Numbered from the stretch's first letter, positions 24,790-33,524 are shown. The stretch is DNA of 64,000 bases from Ruminococcus sp. (GCF_017464355.1 NZ_JAFUAG010000017.1:124001-188000), one strand, 5' to 3'. The notes: generated by a model not told the origin, from the sequence alone. A program made the numbers and translations.

Positions 24790-25494
24790 ATGTTCAATGG
24801 AAAAACAGCGGTAGTAACAGGCGGCGCCAATGGCATAGGCAGATGTATAGCAGAGGAGTTTCGGCGCAACGGCGCTGAGGTCTGTGTGATAGACAAGGTG
24901 CAGGGCGAGCATTTTGTAGGTGACATTGCCGACAAGGCGGTGCTGGAAAGCTTTGCTGAAAAGGTCATCGCTGAACGGGGGCGTATCGACTTTCTCATAA
25001 ACAATGCCCTGCCATTGATGAAAGGCATAGATGAATGCACCTACGAGGAATTTCAGTATGCGCTGGCGGTGGGGGTGACGGCGCCTTTCTATCTGGCGAA
25101 GCTGTTTGCAGGGCATTTCAGTGAGGGCGGCTCAATAATAAACATATCGTCTTCCCGCGACAGGATGAGCCAGCCCCGGACAGAAAGCTACACTGCGGCC
25201 AAAGGCGGCATAGCAGCCCTGACCCATGCGCTGGCGGTGAGCCTGGCGGGACGGGTGAGGGTGAATTCTATATCCCCGGGGTGGATAGATACTGCCTGCA
25301 AGGTCTATGAGGGTGCAGATGCTGTGCAGCAGCCCGCAGGCAGGGTGGGGCACCCTATGGACATTGCAAATATGGTCATGTTTCTCTGTTCGGACAAGGC
25401 AGGCTTTATCACAGGGGAGAACATCTGCATAGACGGCGGCATGACCAGGCAGATGATATACCACGGTGACAACGGCTGGAAGCTTGAAATATAA
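24790..25494 (+). CDS. Short-chain dehydrogenase/reductase
   Basis: A classical SDR of 234 residues with the cofactor motif TGGANGIG, NNA at the NNAG position, catalytic Ser in INISSSRDR, YTAAK (Tyr-x-x-x-Lys) and SPGWIDT. It is an NAD(P)-dependent oxidoreductase of unknown substrate. ATG 24790 follows GGGAGGTG; GTG 24781 lies inside that site. A flavodoxin-like oxidoreductase gene follows 17 bases on, forming a two-gene operon. It begins close behind the AlbA_2 gene with no terminator visible. Confidence 0.9.
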   Translation: MFNGKTAVVTGGANGIGRCIAEEFRRNGAEVCVIDKVQGEHFVGDIADKAVLESFAEKVIAERGRIDFLINNALPLMKGIDECTYEEFQYALAVGVTAPFYLAKLFAGHFSEGGSIINISSSRDRMSQPRTESYTAAKGGIAALTHALAVSLAGRVRVNSISPGWIDTACKVYEGADAVQQPAGRVGHPMDIANMVMFLCSDKAGFITGENICIDGGMTRQMIYHGDNGWKLEI

Positions 25495-25511
25495 AACAGG
25501 AGGTAATGCAT

Positions 25512-26150
25512 ATGCCCAAGAAGATAGTAGTTGTGAACGCAGGCCCCAGAAAGGGCTGGAACACTGATATACTGCTGACAGAGGCCGCAGGCGGTGCGGC
25601 TTCGGCGGGGGCTGAGATAGTCAGGTTCGATATGTTCAGGCTGGAAAAATACACAGGCTGTATCTCATGCTTCGGCTGCAAGAAAGAGAAGTTCAAGGGG
25701 CGCTGTGTCTGTCGGGACGGCCTTGCCCCCGTGCTTGATGCCATAAGCGAGGCAGACGGGCTGATAATGGGTTCGCCCAACTATCTATCCCAGCTGACAG
25801 CCTCTTTCCGTGCGCTGTATGAAAGGCTCATCTTCCGCAACCTGACTTATAACCTGGAGCAGCCCTGTGTTCCCCACAACGAGATACCCGTGCTGCTGAT
25901 AATGACCAGCAATGCTCCCGAAAATTCCTACAATGCCATGCTGGAGGAATACAAGCAGGCGCTCACCAGATTTGTGGGACCCGCCGAGGTCTTCGTCAGC
26001 GGAGATACCCTGCAGCTTAGGGATTACAGCAAGACCGACTGGCAGTGGACCATGTTCGACCCCGCAGCCAAGCAGGCACGGCGGGAAAATGTCTTCCCCG
26101 AGGAGAGGAAAAAGGCCTATGAGCTGGGCAGGTCGCTGGTGACAGGCTAG
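25512..26150 (+). CDS. NADPH-dependent FMN reductase/iron-sulfur flavoprotein-like protein
   Basis: The 212-residue flavodoxin-fold protein has the phosphate-binding start NAGPRKGWNTD, the CISCFGCKKEKFKGRC cysteine segment seen in clostridial iron-sulfur flavoproteins, and the flavin loop GSPNYLSQLTA. It is likely to bind FMN and transfer electrons in redox or detoxification chemistry. ATG 25512 has AGGAGGT at the right distance; the ATG six bases earlier is too close to it. It ends at a strong terminator. Confidence 0.85.
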   Translation: MPKKIVVVNAGPRKGWNTDILLTEAAGGAASAGAEIVRFDMFRLEKYTGCISCFGCKKEKFKGRCVCRDGLAPVLDAISEADGLIMGSPNYLSQLTASFRALYERLIFRNLTYNLEQPCVPHNEIPVLLIMTSNAPENSYNAMLEEYKQALTRFVGPAEVFVSGDTLQLRDYSKTDWQWTMFDPAAKQARRENVFPEERKKAYELGRSLVTG

Positions 26151-26160
26151 CATATGACAG

Positions 26161-26188
26161 GAGCCGTCTTTCGGGACGGCTCTTTTTT
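26161..26188 (+). terminator. Intrinsic terminator
   Basis: Stem GAGCCGTC/GACGGCTC with a short TTTCGG loop is followed by TTTTTT. Confidence 0.9.
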
Positions 26189-26216
26189 GTGCATTGAAAA
26201 GAATTTCTCCCGATGA

Positions 26217-26245
26217 TTGACTTTTGCATTGCGGGGTAGTATAAT
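26217..26245 (+). promoter_or_regulatory. Sigma-A promoter for the membrane protein gene at 26282
   Basis: TTGACT, 17 bases and TATAAT. A palindromic operator starts two bases after the -10 box. Confidence 0.8.
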
Positions 26246-26247
26246 TG

Positions 26248-26265
26248 GGTTAGAACAAACTAACC
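26248..26265. promoter_or_regulatory. Palindromic operator GGTTAG-N6-CTAACC
   Basis: A perfect 18-base dyad placed two bases after TATAAT, across the expected transcription start. A near-copy sits in the identical position at 29119. The form is typical of TetR/MarR-family repressor sites; the regulator is unknown. Confidence 0.65.
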
Positions 26266-26281
26266 AAGAAAGGGTGATACT

Positions 26282-26962
26282 ATGGAAGAAAATGCAAGAA
26301 TGAAAAGATACAGCCTGTCGGGGCTGTTGGGCGGGATAGTGTTCATGGTGGGGGACTGCCTGCTCTTCTGCTATGAGGGGGCGCAGGACAAGACCGTTGA
26401 GCCTGCCTGGGCAGATATGGCCGAGTGGCGGTTCGTGGCCTCGGCGGTGCTGGGCTTTGTGGGCATGACCCTTATGCTGCCCGCTTTCATAGCTTTCTAC
26501 AAAATGATAGCAGCCTGCTGCGGCAGGGCGGCCAGAGCCTTTGCCTCACTGAGTTTCATCGGGGTGGCCTCAACGGGATACCTGCACTTTGCCCTGGGGA
26601 CGCTGCTGCCCGTGACCTGCAAGGCAGTGCTTGAAAGCGGCGGCACCGCAGCCCTGGCAGAACAGGCTGCCCTGCACTGGGCGGACAGGGTAAAATACAT
26701 CGACCTGGTGCTTATTGGTTTTCTCAGCATTGTATATCTGCTGCACATATATGTGACCCTTTCGGGGAAGTCGGGGCTGAAACGGCCCATGTGCCTGGTG
26801 GGCATAACGGGGGCTCTGGCGGCGGGGCTTTTGTGGAAAGTCATATTCGGGAATACGGCCATAGGCGGCGCATGGTGCGCCTGCGAAAGTCTGGGGGAGG
26901 GGCTCATATACCTGACGACTTACTTCTACTGGAAAAAGCAGTCAGCTGACCAAAGGGCATAA
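26282..26962 (+). CDS. Multi-pass membrane protein (DUF6796-like)
   Basis: A 226-residue protein with about six helices. The first contains FMVGDCLLFCYEG, recalling the membrane protein at 2948 in the fumarate reductase operon, so the two appear to be paralogues. No transporter or enzyme motif is visible. It is a single gene under a strong promoter with an operator-like palindrome, suggesting induction by a small molecule. The TetR gene downstream (27177) is a possible but untested regulator, since its own promoter carries a different dyad. Confidence 0.65.
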   Translation: MEENARMKRYSLSGLLGGIVFMVGDCLLFCYEGAQDKTVEPAWADMAEWRFVASAVLGFVGMTLMLPAFIAFYKMIAACCGRAARAFASLSFIGVASTGYLHFALGTLLPVTCKAVLESGGTAALAEQAALHWADRVKYIDLVLIGFLSIVYLLHIYVTLSGKSGLKRPMCLVGITGALAAGLLWKVIFGNTAIGGAWCACESLGEGLIYLTTYFYWKKQSADQRA

Positions 26963-27087
26963 CAGGATAAGGAGAGCAGTTTTCGCAAGGAGAGCTGCTC
27001 TTTTCTTTTGGGCGGATATCCGCATTTTTCTACAAAACCGGGGGCTGTGGGCGGGGCTTATATCGGCAGAATAATGAAAACAGACCG

Positions 27088-27154
27088 CGGGTCGGTTTTA
27101 GTGCTTGACAAAACTTCGGGAGTGTGGTATGCTGTTTATCGTAAAACCGACCCG
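27088..27154. promoter_or_regulatory. Promoter of the TetR gene, bracketed by a 13-base inverted repeat
   Basis: TTGACA (27105) and TATGCT (27128), 17 bases apart, lie between CGGGTCGGTTTTA (27088-27100) and its exact inverse TAAAACCGACCCG (27142-27154). The layout suggests autoregulation by the TetR product binding both arms, or a long hairpin in the first bases of the message. Confidence 0.7.
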
Positions 27155-27176
27155 AAGTCGAAAAAAGGAGGAATGT

Positions 27177-27773
27177 ATGAAAGGAGAAAAAGGCGAACGC
27201 CGCAGAAAAGAACTGCTCGGGATAGCCTACCGTATGTTCAGCGAAAAGGGCTACGAGAATACCAGCATTGATGATATAATAGCCGAAGCAGGCATCGCCA
27301 AGGGTACCTATTATTACCATTTTCCCAGTAAGGAGGCCACGCTGGAGGCTGTGATAGACATGATGCTTAAGGAGGAGGCCGAAAGGGCGCAGGCTGCGGC
27401 GGACAGCGAACTTCCCGTGCCGCAGAAAATGGTGGCGGTCATATGCGCACTTCGTCCCGAACAGAGCGAGCAGCCTATAGCCGATGCACTGGAGAGCAAT
27501 GAGAACGCACTGCTTCACCATAAGCTTAAAAAGCGTCTGCTGGACGTTGTGGTGCCCCCGCTGGCACAGGTAGTGCGGGAGGGTGTGGCACAGGGCATTT
27601 TCAACTGCGGTCAGGTGGAGGAACGGGTGAAGATGATACTGGGCATAAGTATGCAGATGTTCGATGACTACAACTACACCGAGAATGATGTGATAGTTTT
27701 TATAGATATGGTGGAAAAAGCCTTCGGCGCCGAGGAGGGCACCATGGGTTTTGTAAGGGAGCTTATCAGGTAA
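27177..27773 (+). CDS. TetR-family transcriptional regulator
   Basis: A 198-residue regulator. The N-terminal helix-turn-helix is clear (LLGIAYRMFSEKGYENTSID, then DIIAEAGIAKGTYYYHFPSK). The C-terminal ligand domain is unassigned. ATG 27177 follows AAAGGAGG; longer starts would lie upstream of or in the promoter. Its promoter is flanked by a 13-base inverted repeat, consistent with self-repression. Targets could be its own gene and perhaps neighbours; no obvious efflux pump is adjacent. Confidence 0.9.
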   Translation: MKGEKGERRRKELLGIAYRMFSEKGYENTSIDDIIAEAGIAKGTYYYHFPSKEATLEAVIDMMLKEEAERAQAAADSELPVPQKMVAVICALRPEQSEQPIADALESNENALLHHKLKKRLLDVVVPPLAQVVREGVAQGIFNCGQVEERVKMILGISMQMFDDYNYTENDVIVFIDMVEKAFGAEEGTMGFVRELIR

Positions 27774-27970
27774 AGCCTATAGCTTTCCCGAAAGCGGATA
27801 TCCTTTCTGCAATTCGCAGCTGCGGGGGGATAAGGGCTGAGGGAAGTTATATATATCCGGCAGAGGTCTTTCCGTGACGGACGTTTTTTCTGTAAAGGCA
27901 GCAGATGAGGCGGGCAGGAAAGGCTGAGCCTTAAACAACAAGAAAAGAGATCGAAAGGAAGAATAGTAAC

Positions 27971-28966
27971 ATGAACATGAGAAAAGTATTGGCAGTACTC
28001 TGCCTTGGGGCGGTGCTTGCCTTTGCAGGCTGCGGCGAGAGCAGCGGGGAAAAGGAGAGCAAGACAGAGAACAGCTCAGCAGTAGTTACCACGGCTAAGG
28101 AAGGTTCGTCATCTTCTGCGGACGAGGACATACCTGCGGCAGGAGAGGAAAGCTCGGAGCAGCAGGCTGATGATGAAAGCTCACAGGCTGTAATGGAAGA
28201 ACCTGTCAGTGAGCCTGCCGATGAGGGCATAATGACCGATGCGGACATAGCCGTCAATATCAAGGGCGGCTATATAGGCACCGAGTATTACAAGGCAAAG
28301 GAAGACTCAGAGGAGCATATACTGTGTAAGACATACTATAACGCTGATGACGAGGCTGTACTGAAAGTGGGCTATTCAGATGAAGAATACGATGCCCATG
28401 AGACCTATGAGTATGATGACGAGGGTCGGGTCATCAGGCACTTCCATCATGATATTTTTACCGATAAGCCCGATATAGAAGATATCTATGAGTACGGCGA
28501 GTTCGGTATCACCAGAGAATCAAGCACCTACCAGCCTGGCGGCATGGTCAAGCAGGATATCAGGTATGAGTATGATGAGGACGGCAGGCTGACAGACAAG
28601 CAGTATTATAACAACAATGGTGAATTAAAGAACCACTATGATATCGAGTATAACGATGACGGCTCCTATACCGCATGGTATTGCGGGGAGGACGGTGAGC
28701 GCACGGGCAGCTACTATAAGTATGATGCCGACGGTGATGTGACAGAATATTATTTCCCGAAGACAAACCTTTCCCAGTCCAGCGGCAACACCTACGAGTA
28801 TGACGAAAACAAAAATCTCATAAAGGAAAACTACTACGAAAAGGACGAATATGTGTCTTCGACCTACCGTGAGTATGATGAAAAGGGCAGGCTGATCAAT
28901 GAATGGTTCGAGAAGAACGGCAAGAAAAGCCAGATATCAAGATTTGAATACGAAGATGTTGAGTGA
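27971..28966 (+). CDS. Secreted lipoprotein with YD/RHS-like repeats
   Basis: The 331-residue lipoprotein has a lipobox FAGC, a Ser/Glu/Ala-rich linker to about residue 95, and tandem repeats of the type YEYDDEGRVIRHFHHD, YEYDEDGRLTDKQYYN, YKYDADGDVTEYYF, YEYDENKNLIKENYY and REYDEKGRLINEWF. These match the YD repeat (RHS-like) consensus that forms a beta-sheet wrap. It is likely an exposed binding protein; no toxin or enzyme domain is attached. It has an AAAGGAAG site and a strong terminator after the stop. Confidence 0.75.
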   Translation: MNMRKVLAVLCLGAVLAFAGCGESSGEKESKTENSSAVVTTAKEGSSSSADEDIPAAGEESSEQQADDESSQAVMEEPVSEPADEGIMTDADIAVNIKGGYIGTEYYKAKEDSEEHILCKTYYNADDEAVLKVGYSDEEYDAHETYEYDDEGRVIRHFHHDIFTDKPDIEDIYEYGEFGITRESSTYQPGGMVKQDIRYEYDEDGRLTDKQYYNNNGELKNHYDIEYNDDGSYTAWYCGEDGERTGSYYKYDADGDVTEYYFPKTNLSQSSGNTYEYDENKNLIKENYYEKDEYVSSTYREYDEKGRLINEWFEKNGKKSQISRFEYEDVE

Positions 28967-29000
28967 CCGACACTGACTTCTTAAGAGAGAATTCAATGTT

Positions 29001-29046
29001 CCACAGCGGTTCTGATGTTTAGTCGGAGCCGCTGTGGCCTTTTTTT
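29001..29046 (+). terminator. Strong intrinsic terminator
   Basis: Stem CCACAGCGG/CCGCTGTGG with extra pairing in the loop is followed by CCTTTTTTT. Confidence 0.92.
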
Positions 29047-29087
29047 GCCCGCAGGACATCGGAGCTCGGCGGTGTGTTGACAGGGGA

Positions 29088-29116
29088 TTGACTAACGGGA
29101 AAAGGTGTGGTATAAT
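29088..29116 (+). promoter_or_regulatory. Sigma-A promoter for the ATC-hydrolase-like pair
   Basis: TTGACT, 17 bases and TATAAT, identical in -35 sequence and geometry to the promoter at 26217. Confidence 0.8.
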
Positions 29117-29118
29117 AA

Positions 29119-29136
29119 GGTTATATTAAACTAACT
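29119..29136. promoter_or_regulatory. Operator-like dyad GGTTAT-N6-CTAACT
   Basis: Two bases after TATAAT, matching the 26248 palindrome at 13 of 18 positions including both GTTA/TAAC arms. Probably bound by the same regulator. Confidence 0.55.
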
Positions 29137-29189
29137 ACCATTCCGACAAAAGGTTAGCTGTGACTATCTAAATCGCAAAGCGGGGGGCG

Positions 29190-29798
29190 ATGTGCGTGAA
29201 GAAGACATTCAAGGTGTGGTTCATGGGAAAATTTTTCCACAGCTGCTGCAAGGGCGGCCTGGCAGAGCGCGGGGTGGACAAGGCAAAGCTTTCACGGATA
29301 TACAGGGAGCATTGCGCCATTGTGGCCAGGGCAAAGCCCATGAACGATGACAGGCTGATAGCCTCGTACATGATGGGGATATACTTTATCGCCATGAACA
29401 GGGAGTCGGGGCTGACACCCGAGGAGAATTACGAGATGATCGAAAATGCCATAAAGAATAATTCCATGTATAAGAAGAAAATGGGCACGGCGGAAGAATA
29501 CCTCGATGAACGGAAGATACCCGAGCGCATGAAGTGGGCAGAGGAAAGCAGAACAAGAACAGGTGAGAACAACTGGGTGGTCGATGTCCTGCCGAAGTGC
29601 GATGAATATGACCTGGGCTATGATTACCGAGAATGCGGCATTTGCAGGATATGCAGAGATGAGGGCTGTTTTGAGCTTGCAAAGTATCTGTGCAGGCTGG
29701 ACTACACCATAGCTGATATGATGGGCGCAAAACTGGTACGCACCACCACCCTTGCCGAGGGCGGAGAGGTATGCGACTTCAGATACAGCCTGAAATGA
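29190..29798 (+). CDS. L-2-amino-thiazoline-4-carboxylate hydrolase-like protein
   Basis: The 202-residue protein belongs to the ATC-hydrolase-like family, recognised by the C-terminal block GYDYRECGICRICRDEGC followed by ELAKYLCRLDYTIADMMG and the end AEGGEVCDFRYSLK. The named Pseudomonas enzyme opens a thiazoline ring on the route to cysteine, but most clostridial members have unproven substrates. It is followed 13 bases on by a paralogue of the same length, under one promoter with an operator-like dyad. ATG 29190 follows GCGGGGGG; GTG 29196 is an alternative. Confidence 0.75.
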   Translation: MCVKKTFKVWFMGKFFHSCCKGGLAERGVDKAKLSRIYREHCAIVARAKPMNDDRLIASYMMGIYFIAMNRESGLTPEENYEMIENAIKNNSMYKKKMGTAEEYLDERKIPERMKWAEESRTRTGENNWVVDVLPKCDEYDLGYDYRECGICRICRDEGCFELAKYLCRLDYTIADMMGAKLVRTTTLAEGGEVCDFRYSLK

Positions 29799-29811
29799 AC
29801 GGAGGATGATT

Positions 29812-30420
29812 ATGAGATCAGCAGCAGAGACAATGGAGAAGAAAAAGGCTTACCGTGAGGAGCTGTACAGGGTGCTTCCCGCAGAGGAGGCAGACAAAGT
29901 CTGGAAACGGGCTGTTTCACGGCTGAACAGCTTTTATGAGAAATACGATGACCTTTCGGAGGGGGTGCGCAGCCATACCGACAGCAGCATTTTTCCTGCG
30001 GCAGCATTGTATATCAGCGCTAAGGAGGTCATGAGCGATGAGCAGGCCTACAAGCTCATTGAGGATATCTCGGTGAACATATGCGCCAAGGCGGTGGTAC
30101 CCCTTTCAAAGATAATGAAGATACCCTTTATGCCCTCACTTTTCATAAAGATGTGGGACCCCATGACAAAGAAGAGTTTCGGCTCACAGTGCGGTTTCGA
30201 GAACAATTTCTACCCCAAGGAAAAGGGTGCTTACCGCATGGATATACTGGCCTGCCCCTACAAGAAATACCTGACGGAGCTGGGCTGTCCCGAGCTGACA
30301 AAGATATTCTGCGACAACGATGAAAGGATCTACGGGAACCTGCCGGGGCTTTCCTTTGAGCGCAAGGGGACTCTTGGCAAAGGGGCTGACAGGTGCGATT
30401 TTTACATACACAAGGTATAA
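29812..30420 (+). CDS. Second L-2-amino-thiazoline-4-carboxylate hydrolase-like protein
   Basis: Also 202 residues, with the same family end: DILACPYKKYLTELGCPEL, then FCDNDERIYGNLPGLSFERK and ADRCDFYIHKV. It shares layout but little identity with the gene before it, so this is an old tandem duplication or a two-subunit arrangement. ATG 29812 has GGAGG seven bases upstream; the ATG at 29806 is too close to that site. The cysteine pattern differs (CPYKKYL versus CGICRIC), so substrates may differ. Confidence 0.75.
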   Translation: MRSAAETMEKKKAYREELYRVLPAEEADKVWKRAVSRLNSFYEKYDDLSEGVRSHTDSSIFPAAALYISAKEVMSDEQAYKLIEDISVNICAKAVVPLSKIMKIPFMPSLFIKMWDPMTKKSFGSQCGFENNFYPKEKGAYRMDILACPYKKYLTELGCPELTKIFCDNDERIYGNLPGLSFERKGTLGKGADRCDFYIHKV

Positions 30421-30429
30421 CATTGCGGC

Positions 30430-30459
30430 AAAGAGAGGGCGTACTGCCCTCTCTTTTTT
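30430..30459 (+). terminator. Intrinsic terminator
   Basis: Stem AAAGAGAGGGC/GCCCTCTCTTT with loop GTACT is followed by TTT. Confidence 0.9.
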
Positions 30460-30636
30460 GTTAAACGGAACAATACAACTTAACGCGAAATTTTGTTACG
30501 AAAATGTTTCGTACCGATTATTGCTGATTTGTACGGTTAAAATATTTACAATTGAGAATATCAGATGTTGATTTGTACGCAAAACCCCATAAAATCAATC
30601 AAAAATGCGAATAAAATTTATATCAAATGACAGCTT

Positions 30637-30739
30637 TTCGCAATTAATGGCAAGTGTAAACGATTTCTTCGCAAAAATCAGCTTGTTTATTTTCGCAATT
30701 TTGGTAAACTCATAAACAGAGGCGGTCAAAAATTGCGAA
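30637..30739. repeat. Repeated TTCGCAA heptamers upstream of the xylanase gene
   Basis: TTCGCAA occurs at 30637, 30668 and 30692, and inverted (TTGCGAA) at 30733, in an AT-rich stretch. These are candidate binding sites for a regulator of the xylanase. A confident promoter is not visible; a weak TTGTTT/TAAACT pair lies at about 30683-30710. Confidence 0.45.
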
Positions 30740-30799
30740 AACATTTAGCCATGACCCTATGGCTGATATCCGTTTGCAGATGTAAGATGGGGCTTGCAC

Positions 30800-30930
30800 C
30801 TGCGCGAAGAACGGCGGTCAGGAGGTCGCGGCTGCGGGCCCGTGTTTTCGCGGGACCTTGCGGGTGTGCGTTTATCCCATAAGGTCCTTTCACCCGGACC
30901 GTCCGACCCTGAAACTGAAAGCGAGGTAAG
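30800..30930 (+). promoter_or_regulatory. Structured, pseudoknot-capable leader of the xylanase gene
   Basis: A sharply GC-rich block in AT-rich surroundings, just before the xylanase start. GGACCTT (30853-30859) pairs with AAGGTCC (30881-30887), and CGGGTG (30861-30866) pairs with CACCCG (30891-30896). The two stems interleave, as in an H-type pseudoknot. GCGGTC near 30814 can also pair with GACCGT near 30897. This could be a riboswitch-like or protein-bound leader; it matches no riboswitch consensus I know. Confidence 0.5.
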
Positions 30931-30936
30931 ATATCC

Positions 30937-33417
30937 ATGAAGCAAGGACTTCTGAAAAGGCTCGTCGGCGGTGCTGCGGCAGCAATGATGTGCTTTACGG
31001 GTCTGTCTGCTATCCCCGCATCTGCCGATCAGACGTTTTATGACAACAAGACCGGCAACGAAGACGGCTATGCTTATGAACTGTGGAAGGACACAGGCAA
31101 CACACGCATGACCATTACAGGCGGGGGCTCCTTCTCCTGTGAGTGGAGCAACATAAACAACTGCCTGTTCCGTAAGGGACAGAAGTTTGACTGCACCCAG
31201 ACCTATCAGCAGTTAGGCGATATTGCGATCGATTATGCAGTGGATTTTCAGCCGAACGGCAACTCTTATATGTGCGTTTACGGCTGGACAAGAAACCCTC
31301 TTGTTGAGTATTATATCGTAGAATCCTGGGGCGACTGGCGTCCGCCCGGACAGGCAGCCTCCCTCGGTACCGTTTATACCGACGGCGGAGCCTATGACAT
31401 CTACAAGACGACCAGATACAACCAGCCGTCCATTGACGGCGACACAACTTTTGACCAGTACTGGAGCGTCCGCCAGAGCAAGCCTCAGGGCAACGGAAGC
31501 TACATCGAAGGTACGATAAGCGTTTCCGAGCATTTCAAGGCTTGGGAGAAGGCAGGCCTCAGAATGGGCAAAATGTATGAAGTAGCACTCAATATCGAGG
31601 GTTACAGGTCCAGCGGTAAAGCTACCGTTTACGGCAATAACCTTAGGATAGGCAAGAGCTCCGGAAATAACAACAACAGCGGCAACAACAACAGCGGCAA
31701 TAACAACAGCGGTACAAGCTCCCCCGCACTGGAGGGCACACTGTACACAGGTACCTTTGAAAGCGGTACGGATCACTGGAAGGCAAGGGGCAGCGCTAAC
31801 ATAGCTTCTTCTTCCTCCAAGGCTTTCGAGGGCAGCAAGTCGCTGTACATCAGCGGCAGACAGCAGAACTGGAACGGCGCAGAACTGGCACTTGACAGCA
31901 CTTATTTCAAGGCTGGCAATGCTTACAGCTTCAGCACCATGGTAATGCCCGCAAGCACTACCAACGTTCAGCTCTCAATGCAGTACGACCAGAACGGCAG
32001 CACCAAGTATGCTCAGGTGGCATCTGCCAAGGCTTCCGGCAGCAGCTGGACAAAGCTGGAGAATTCCAACTTTACCATTCCCGCAGGGGCTTCCAACTGT
32101 GTACTGTACGTTGAGGCACCTGACAGCCTGACCGATATCTATATCGACAGAGCTATCTGTGCAAGCGCAGGCTACAAGGCTGCTGACGGTTCTTCCAATT
32201 CGGGCAGCTCTTCCTCAAACACCAACACAGGCAATAACAATTCCGGTAACAACAATTCCGGTAACAACAATTCGGGCAGCACTTCTTCCGCTGAAACAGG
32301 CAACCTGTTCACCAGCACCTTTGAGAACGGTACTGATTACTGGAAGGCAAGGGGCAGCGCCAATGCGGCAGCTTCTTCCTCAAAGGCTTATGCAGGCAGC
32401 AAGTCACTGTACATCAGCGGCAGACAGCAGAACTGGAACGGTGCAGAGATATCTCTGGACGGCGACTACTTCAAGGCAGGAAGCACCTATGCTTTCAGCA
32501 CCGAGGTAATGACCGCAAGCACCACCAATGTTCAGCTCTCCCTCCAGTATGACCAGAACGGCAGCACCAAGTATGCACAGGTAGCTTCCGCAAAGGCATC
32601 TGCAGGCAAGTGGACAAAGCTTGAAAACAAGGAATACACCATTCCCGCAGGGGCTTCCAACTGCGTACTGTATGTTGAGGCTCCCGACAGCCTGACCGAT
32701 TTTTATATAGACCAGGCTACAGGCAGCACTGTTGGTTCTGCAAACAGCGGCAGCAGCAATGTTGAGCAGCAGGCTAACGGTTACTACATCGATCCCTCAA
32801 AGCCCATGGTAGCTATCGCCTTCGATGACGGCACTAGCTCCTCTGACAGCGCTTACAGGATAATCGATACACTGGCAGCAAATGATTTCCGTGCTACATT
32901 CTTCTATGTAGGCAACTGGATAAACGACCCTGATGAGGTACGCTATGCACACAGCAAGGGTATGGAGATAGCTAACCACACCACTTCTCATGCAAACCTC
33001 ACTCAGCTTGATCAGCAGCAGATCCGCAGCGAGTATGACAACACATACAACAAGCTGAAGAACATCATAGGCGCTGAGCCTTCCAAGCTGCTGAGACTGC
33101 CTTACCTGGCTTCCAACTGGCAGGTACAGCAGGCACTGGGCGATGTACCCATGATAACCTGCTCTATCGATACCCAGGACTGGAACGGTGCTTCTGCCAG
33201 CCAGATAATAGGCACTATCCAGAATGCAGCAAACAACGGTTCACTCAACGGTGCTATCGTTCTTTGCCACGAGACCTACAACACCACTGCTGACGCTATG
33301 GGTTATGTTATCCCCTGGCTGAAGCAGAACGGCTATCAGGTAGTTACCATATCTGATATGTTCGCAGCTAAGGGTCAGTCCCTTAACGGCGGTCAGGTCT
33401 ACACTAAAGCAAGCTGA
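30937..33417 (+). CDS. Secreted bifunctional xylanase: GH11 - CBM22 - CBM22 - CE4 acetyl xylan esterase
   Basis: An 826-residue enzyme. Residues 1-31 form a signal peptide. Residues 32-240 are a GH11 endo-xylanase with nucleophile Glu124 ([10 protein letters not shown]) and acid/base Glu221 (NIEGYRSSG). A linker of SGNNN repeats leads to two similar CBM22-type modules (about 265-410 and 455-595; each has [13 protein letters not shown]), separated by a second Asn/Gly/Ser linker. Residues 618-815 are a NodB-type CE4 esterase ([22 protein letters not shown]). It cuts xylan and removes acetyl groups in one chain. No dockerin, sortase motif or CBM37 is seen, so it appears to be released. Expression is probably controlled through the long structured leader; a terminator follows. 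Confidence 0.93.
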   Translation: MKQGLLKRLVGGAAAAMMCFTGLSAIPASADQTFYDNKTGNEDGYAYELWKDTGNTRMTITGGGSFSCEWSNINNCLFRKGQKFDCTQTYQQLGDIAIDYAVDFQPNGNSYMCVYGWTRNPLVEYYIVESWGDWRPPGQAASLGTVYTDGGAYDIYKTTRYNQPSIDGDTTFDQYWSVRQSKPQGNGSYIEGTISVSEHFKAWEKAGLRMGKMYEVALNIEGYRSSGKATVYGNNLRIGKSSGNNNNSGNNNSGNNNSGTSSPALEGTLYTGTFESGTDHWKARGSANIASSSSKAFEGSKSLYISGRQQNWNGAELALDSTYFKAGNAYSFSTMVMPASTTNVQLSMQYDQNGSTKYAQVASAKASGSSWTKLENSNFTIPAGASNCVLYVEAPDSLTDIYIDRAICASAGYKAADGSSNSGSSSSNTNTGNNNSGNNNSGNNNSGSTSSAETGNLFTSTFENGTDYWKARGSANAAASSSKAYAGSKSLYISGRQQNWNGAEISLDGDYFKAGSTYAFSTEVMTASTTNVQLSLQYDQNGSTKYAQVASAKASAGKWTKLENKEYTIPAGASNCVLYVEAPDSLTDFYIDQATGSTVGSANSGSSNVEQQANGYYIDPSKPMVAIAFDDGTSSSDSAYRIIDTLAANDFRATFFYVGNWINDPDEVRYAHSKGMEIANHTTSHANLTQLDQQQIRSEYDNTYNKLKNIIGAEPSKLLRLPYLASNWQVQQALGDVPMITCSIDTQDWNGASASQIIGTIQNAANNGSLNGAIVLCHETYNTTADAMGYVIPWLKQNGYQVVTISDMFAAKGQSLNGGQVYTKAS

Positions 33418-33452
33418 TACCGAAATTGCTTAAAGGGGTCTCTCCCCCACAG

Positions 33453-33485
33453 AAAAGAGTCTGATGTAATGTCAGGCTCTTTTTT
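33453..33485 (+). terminator. Intrinsic terminator after the xylanase gene
   Basis: Stem AAAAGAGTCTGA/TCAGGCTCTTTT is followed by TTT. Confidence 0.88.
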
Positions 33486-33502
33486 GCTTATGTTTGATAT
33501 CT

Positions 33503-33524
33503 GAAACTGCTTTGTGGAAGTTTC
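33503..33524. promoter_or_regulatory. GAAACT-N10-AGTTTC dyad upstream of the araC-type gene
   Basis: Inverted repeat of GAAACT about 80 bases before the -35 box. A further GAAACT lies in the promoter spacer near 33616. Candidate AraC-type sites for self-regulation or activation. Confidence 0.4.

Noticed and set aside
30800..30930. c-di-GMP riboswitch before the xylanase
   Set aside because: I could not place the conserved GEMM or c-di-GMP-II core bases. Only the interleaved stems are supported, so it is left unnamed.
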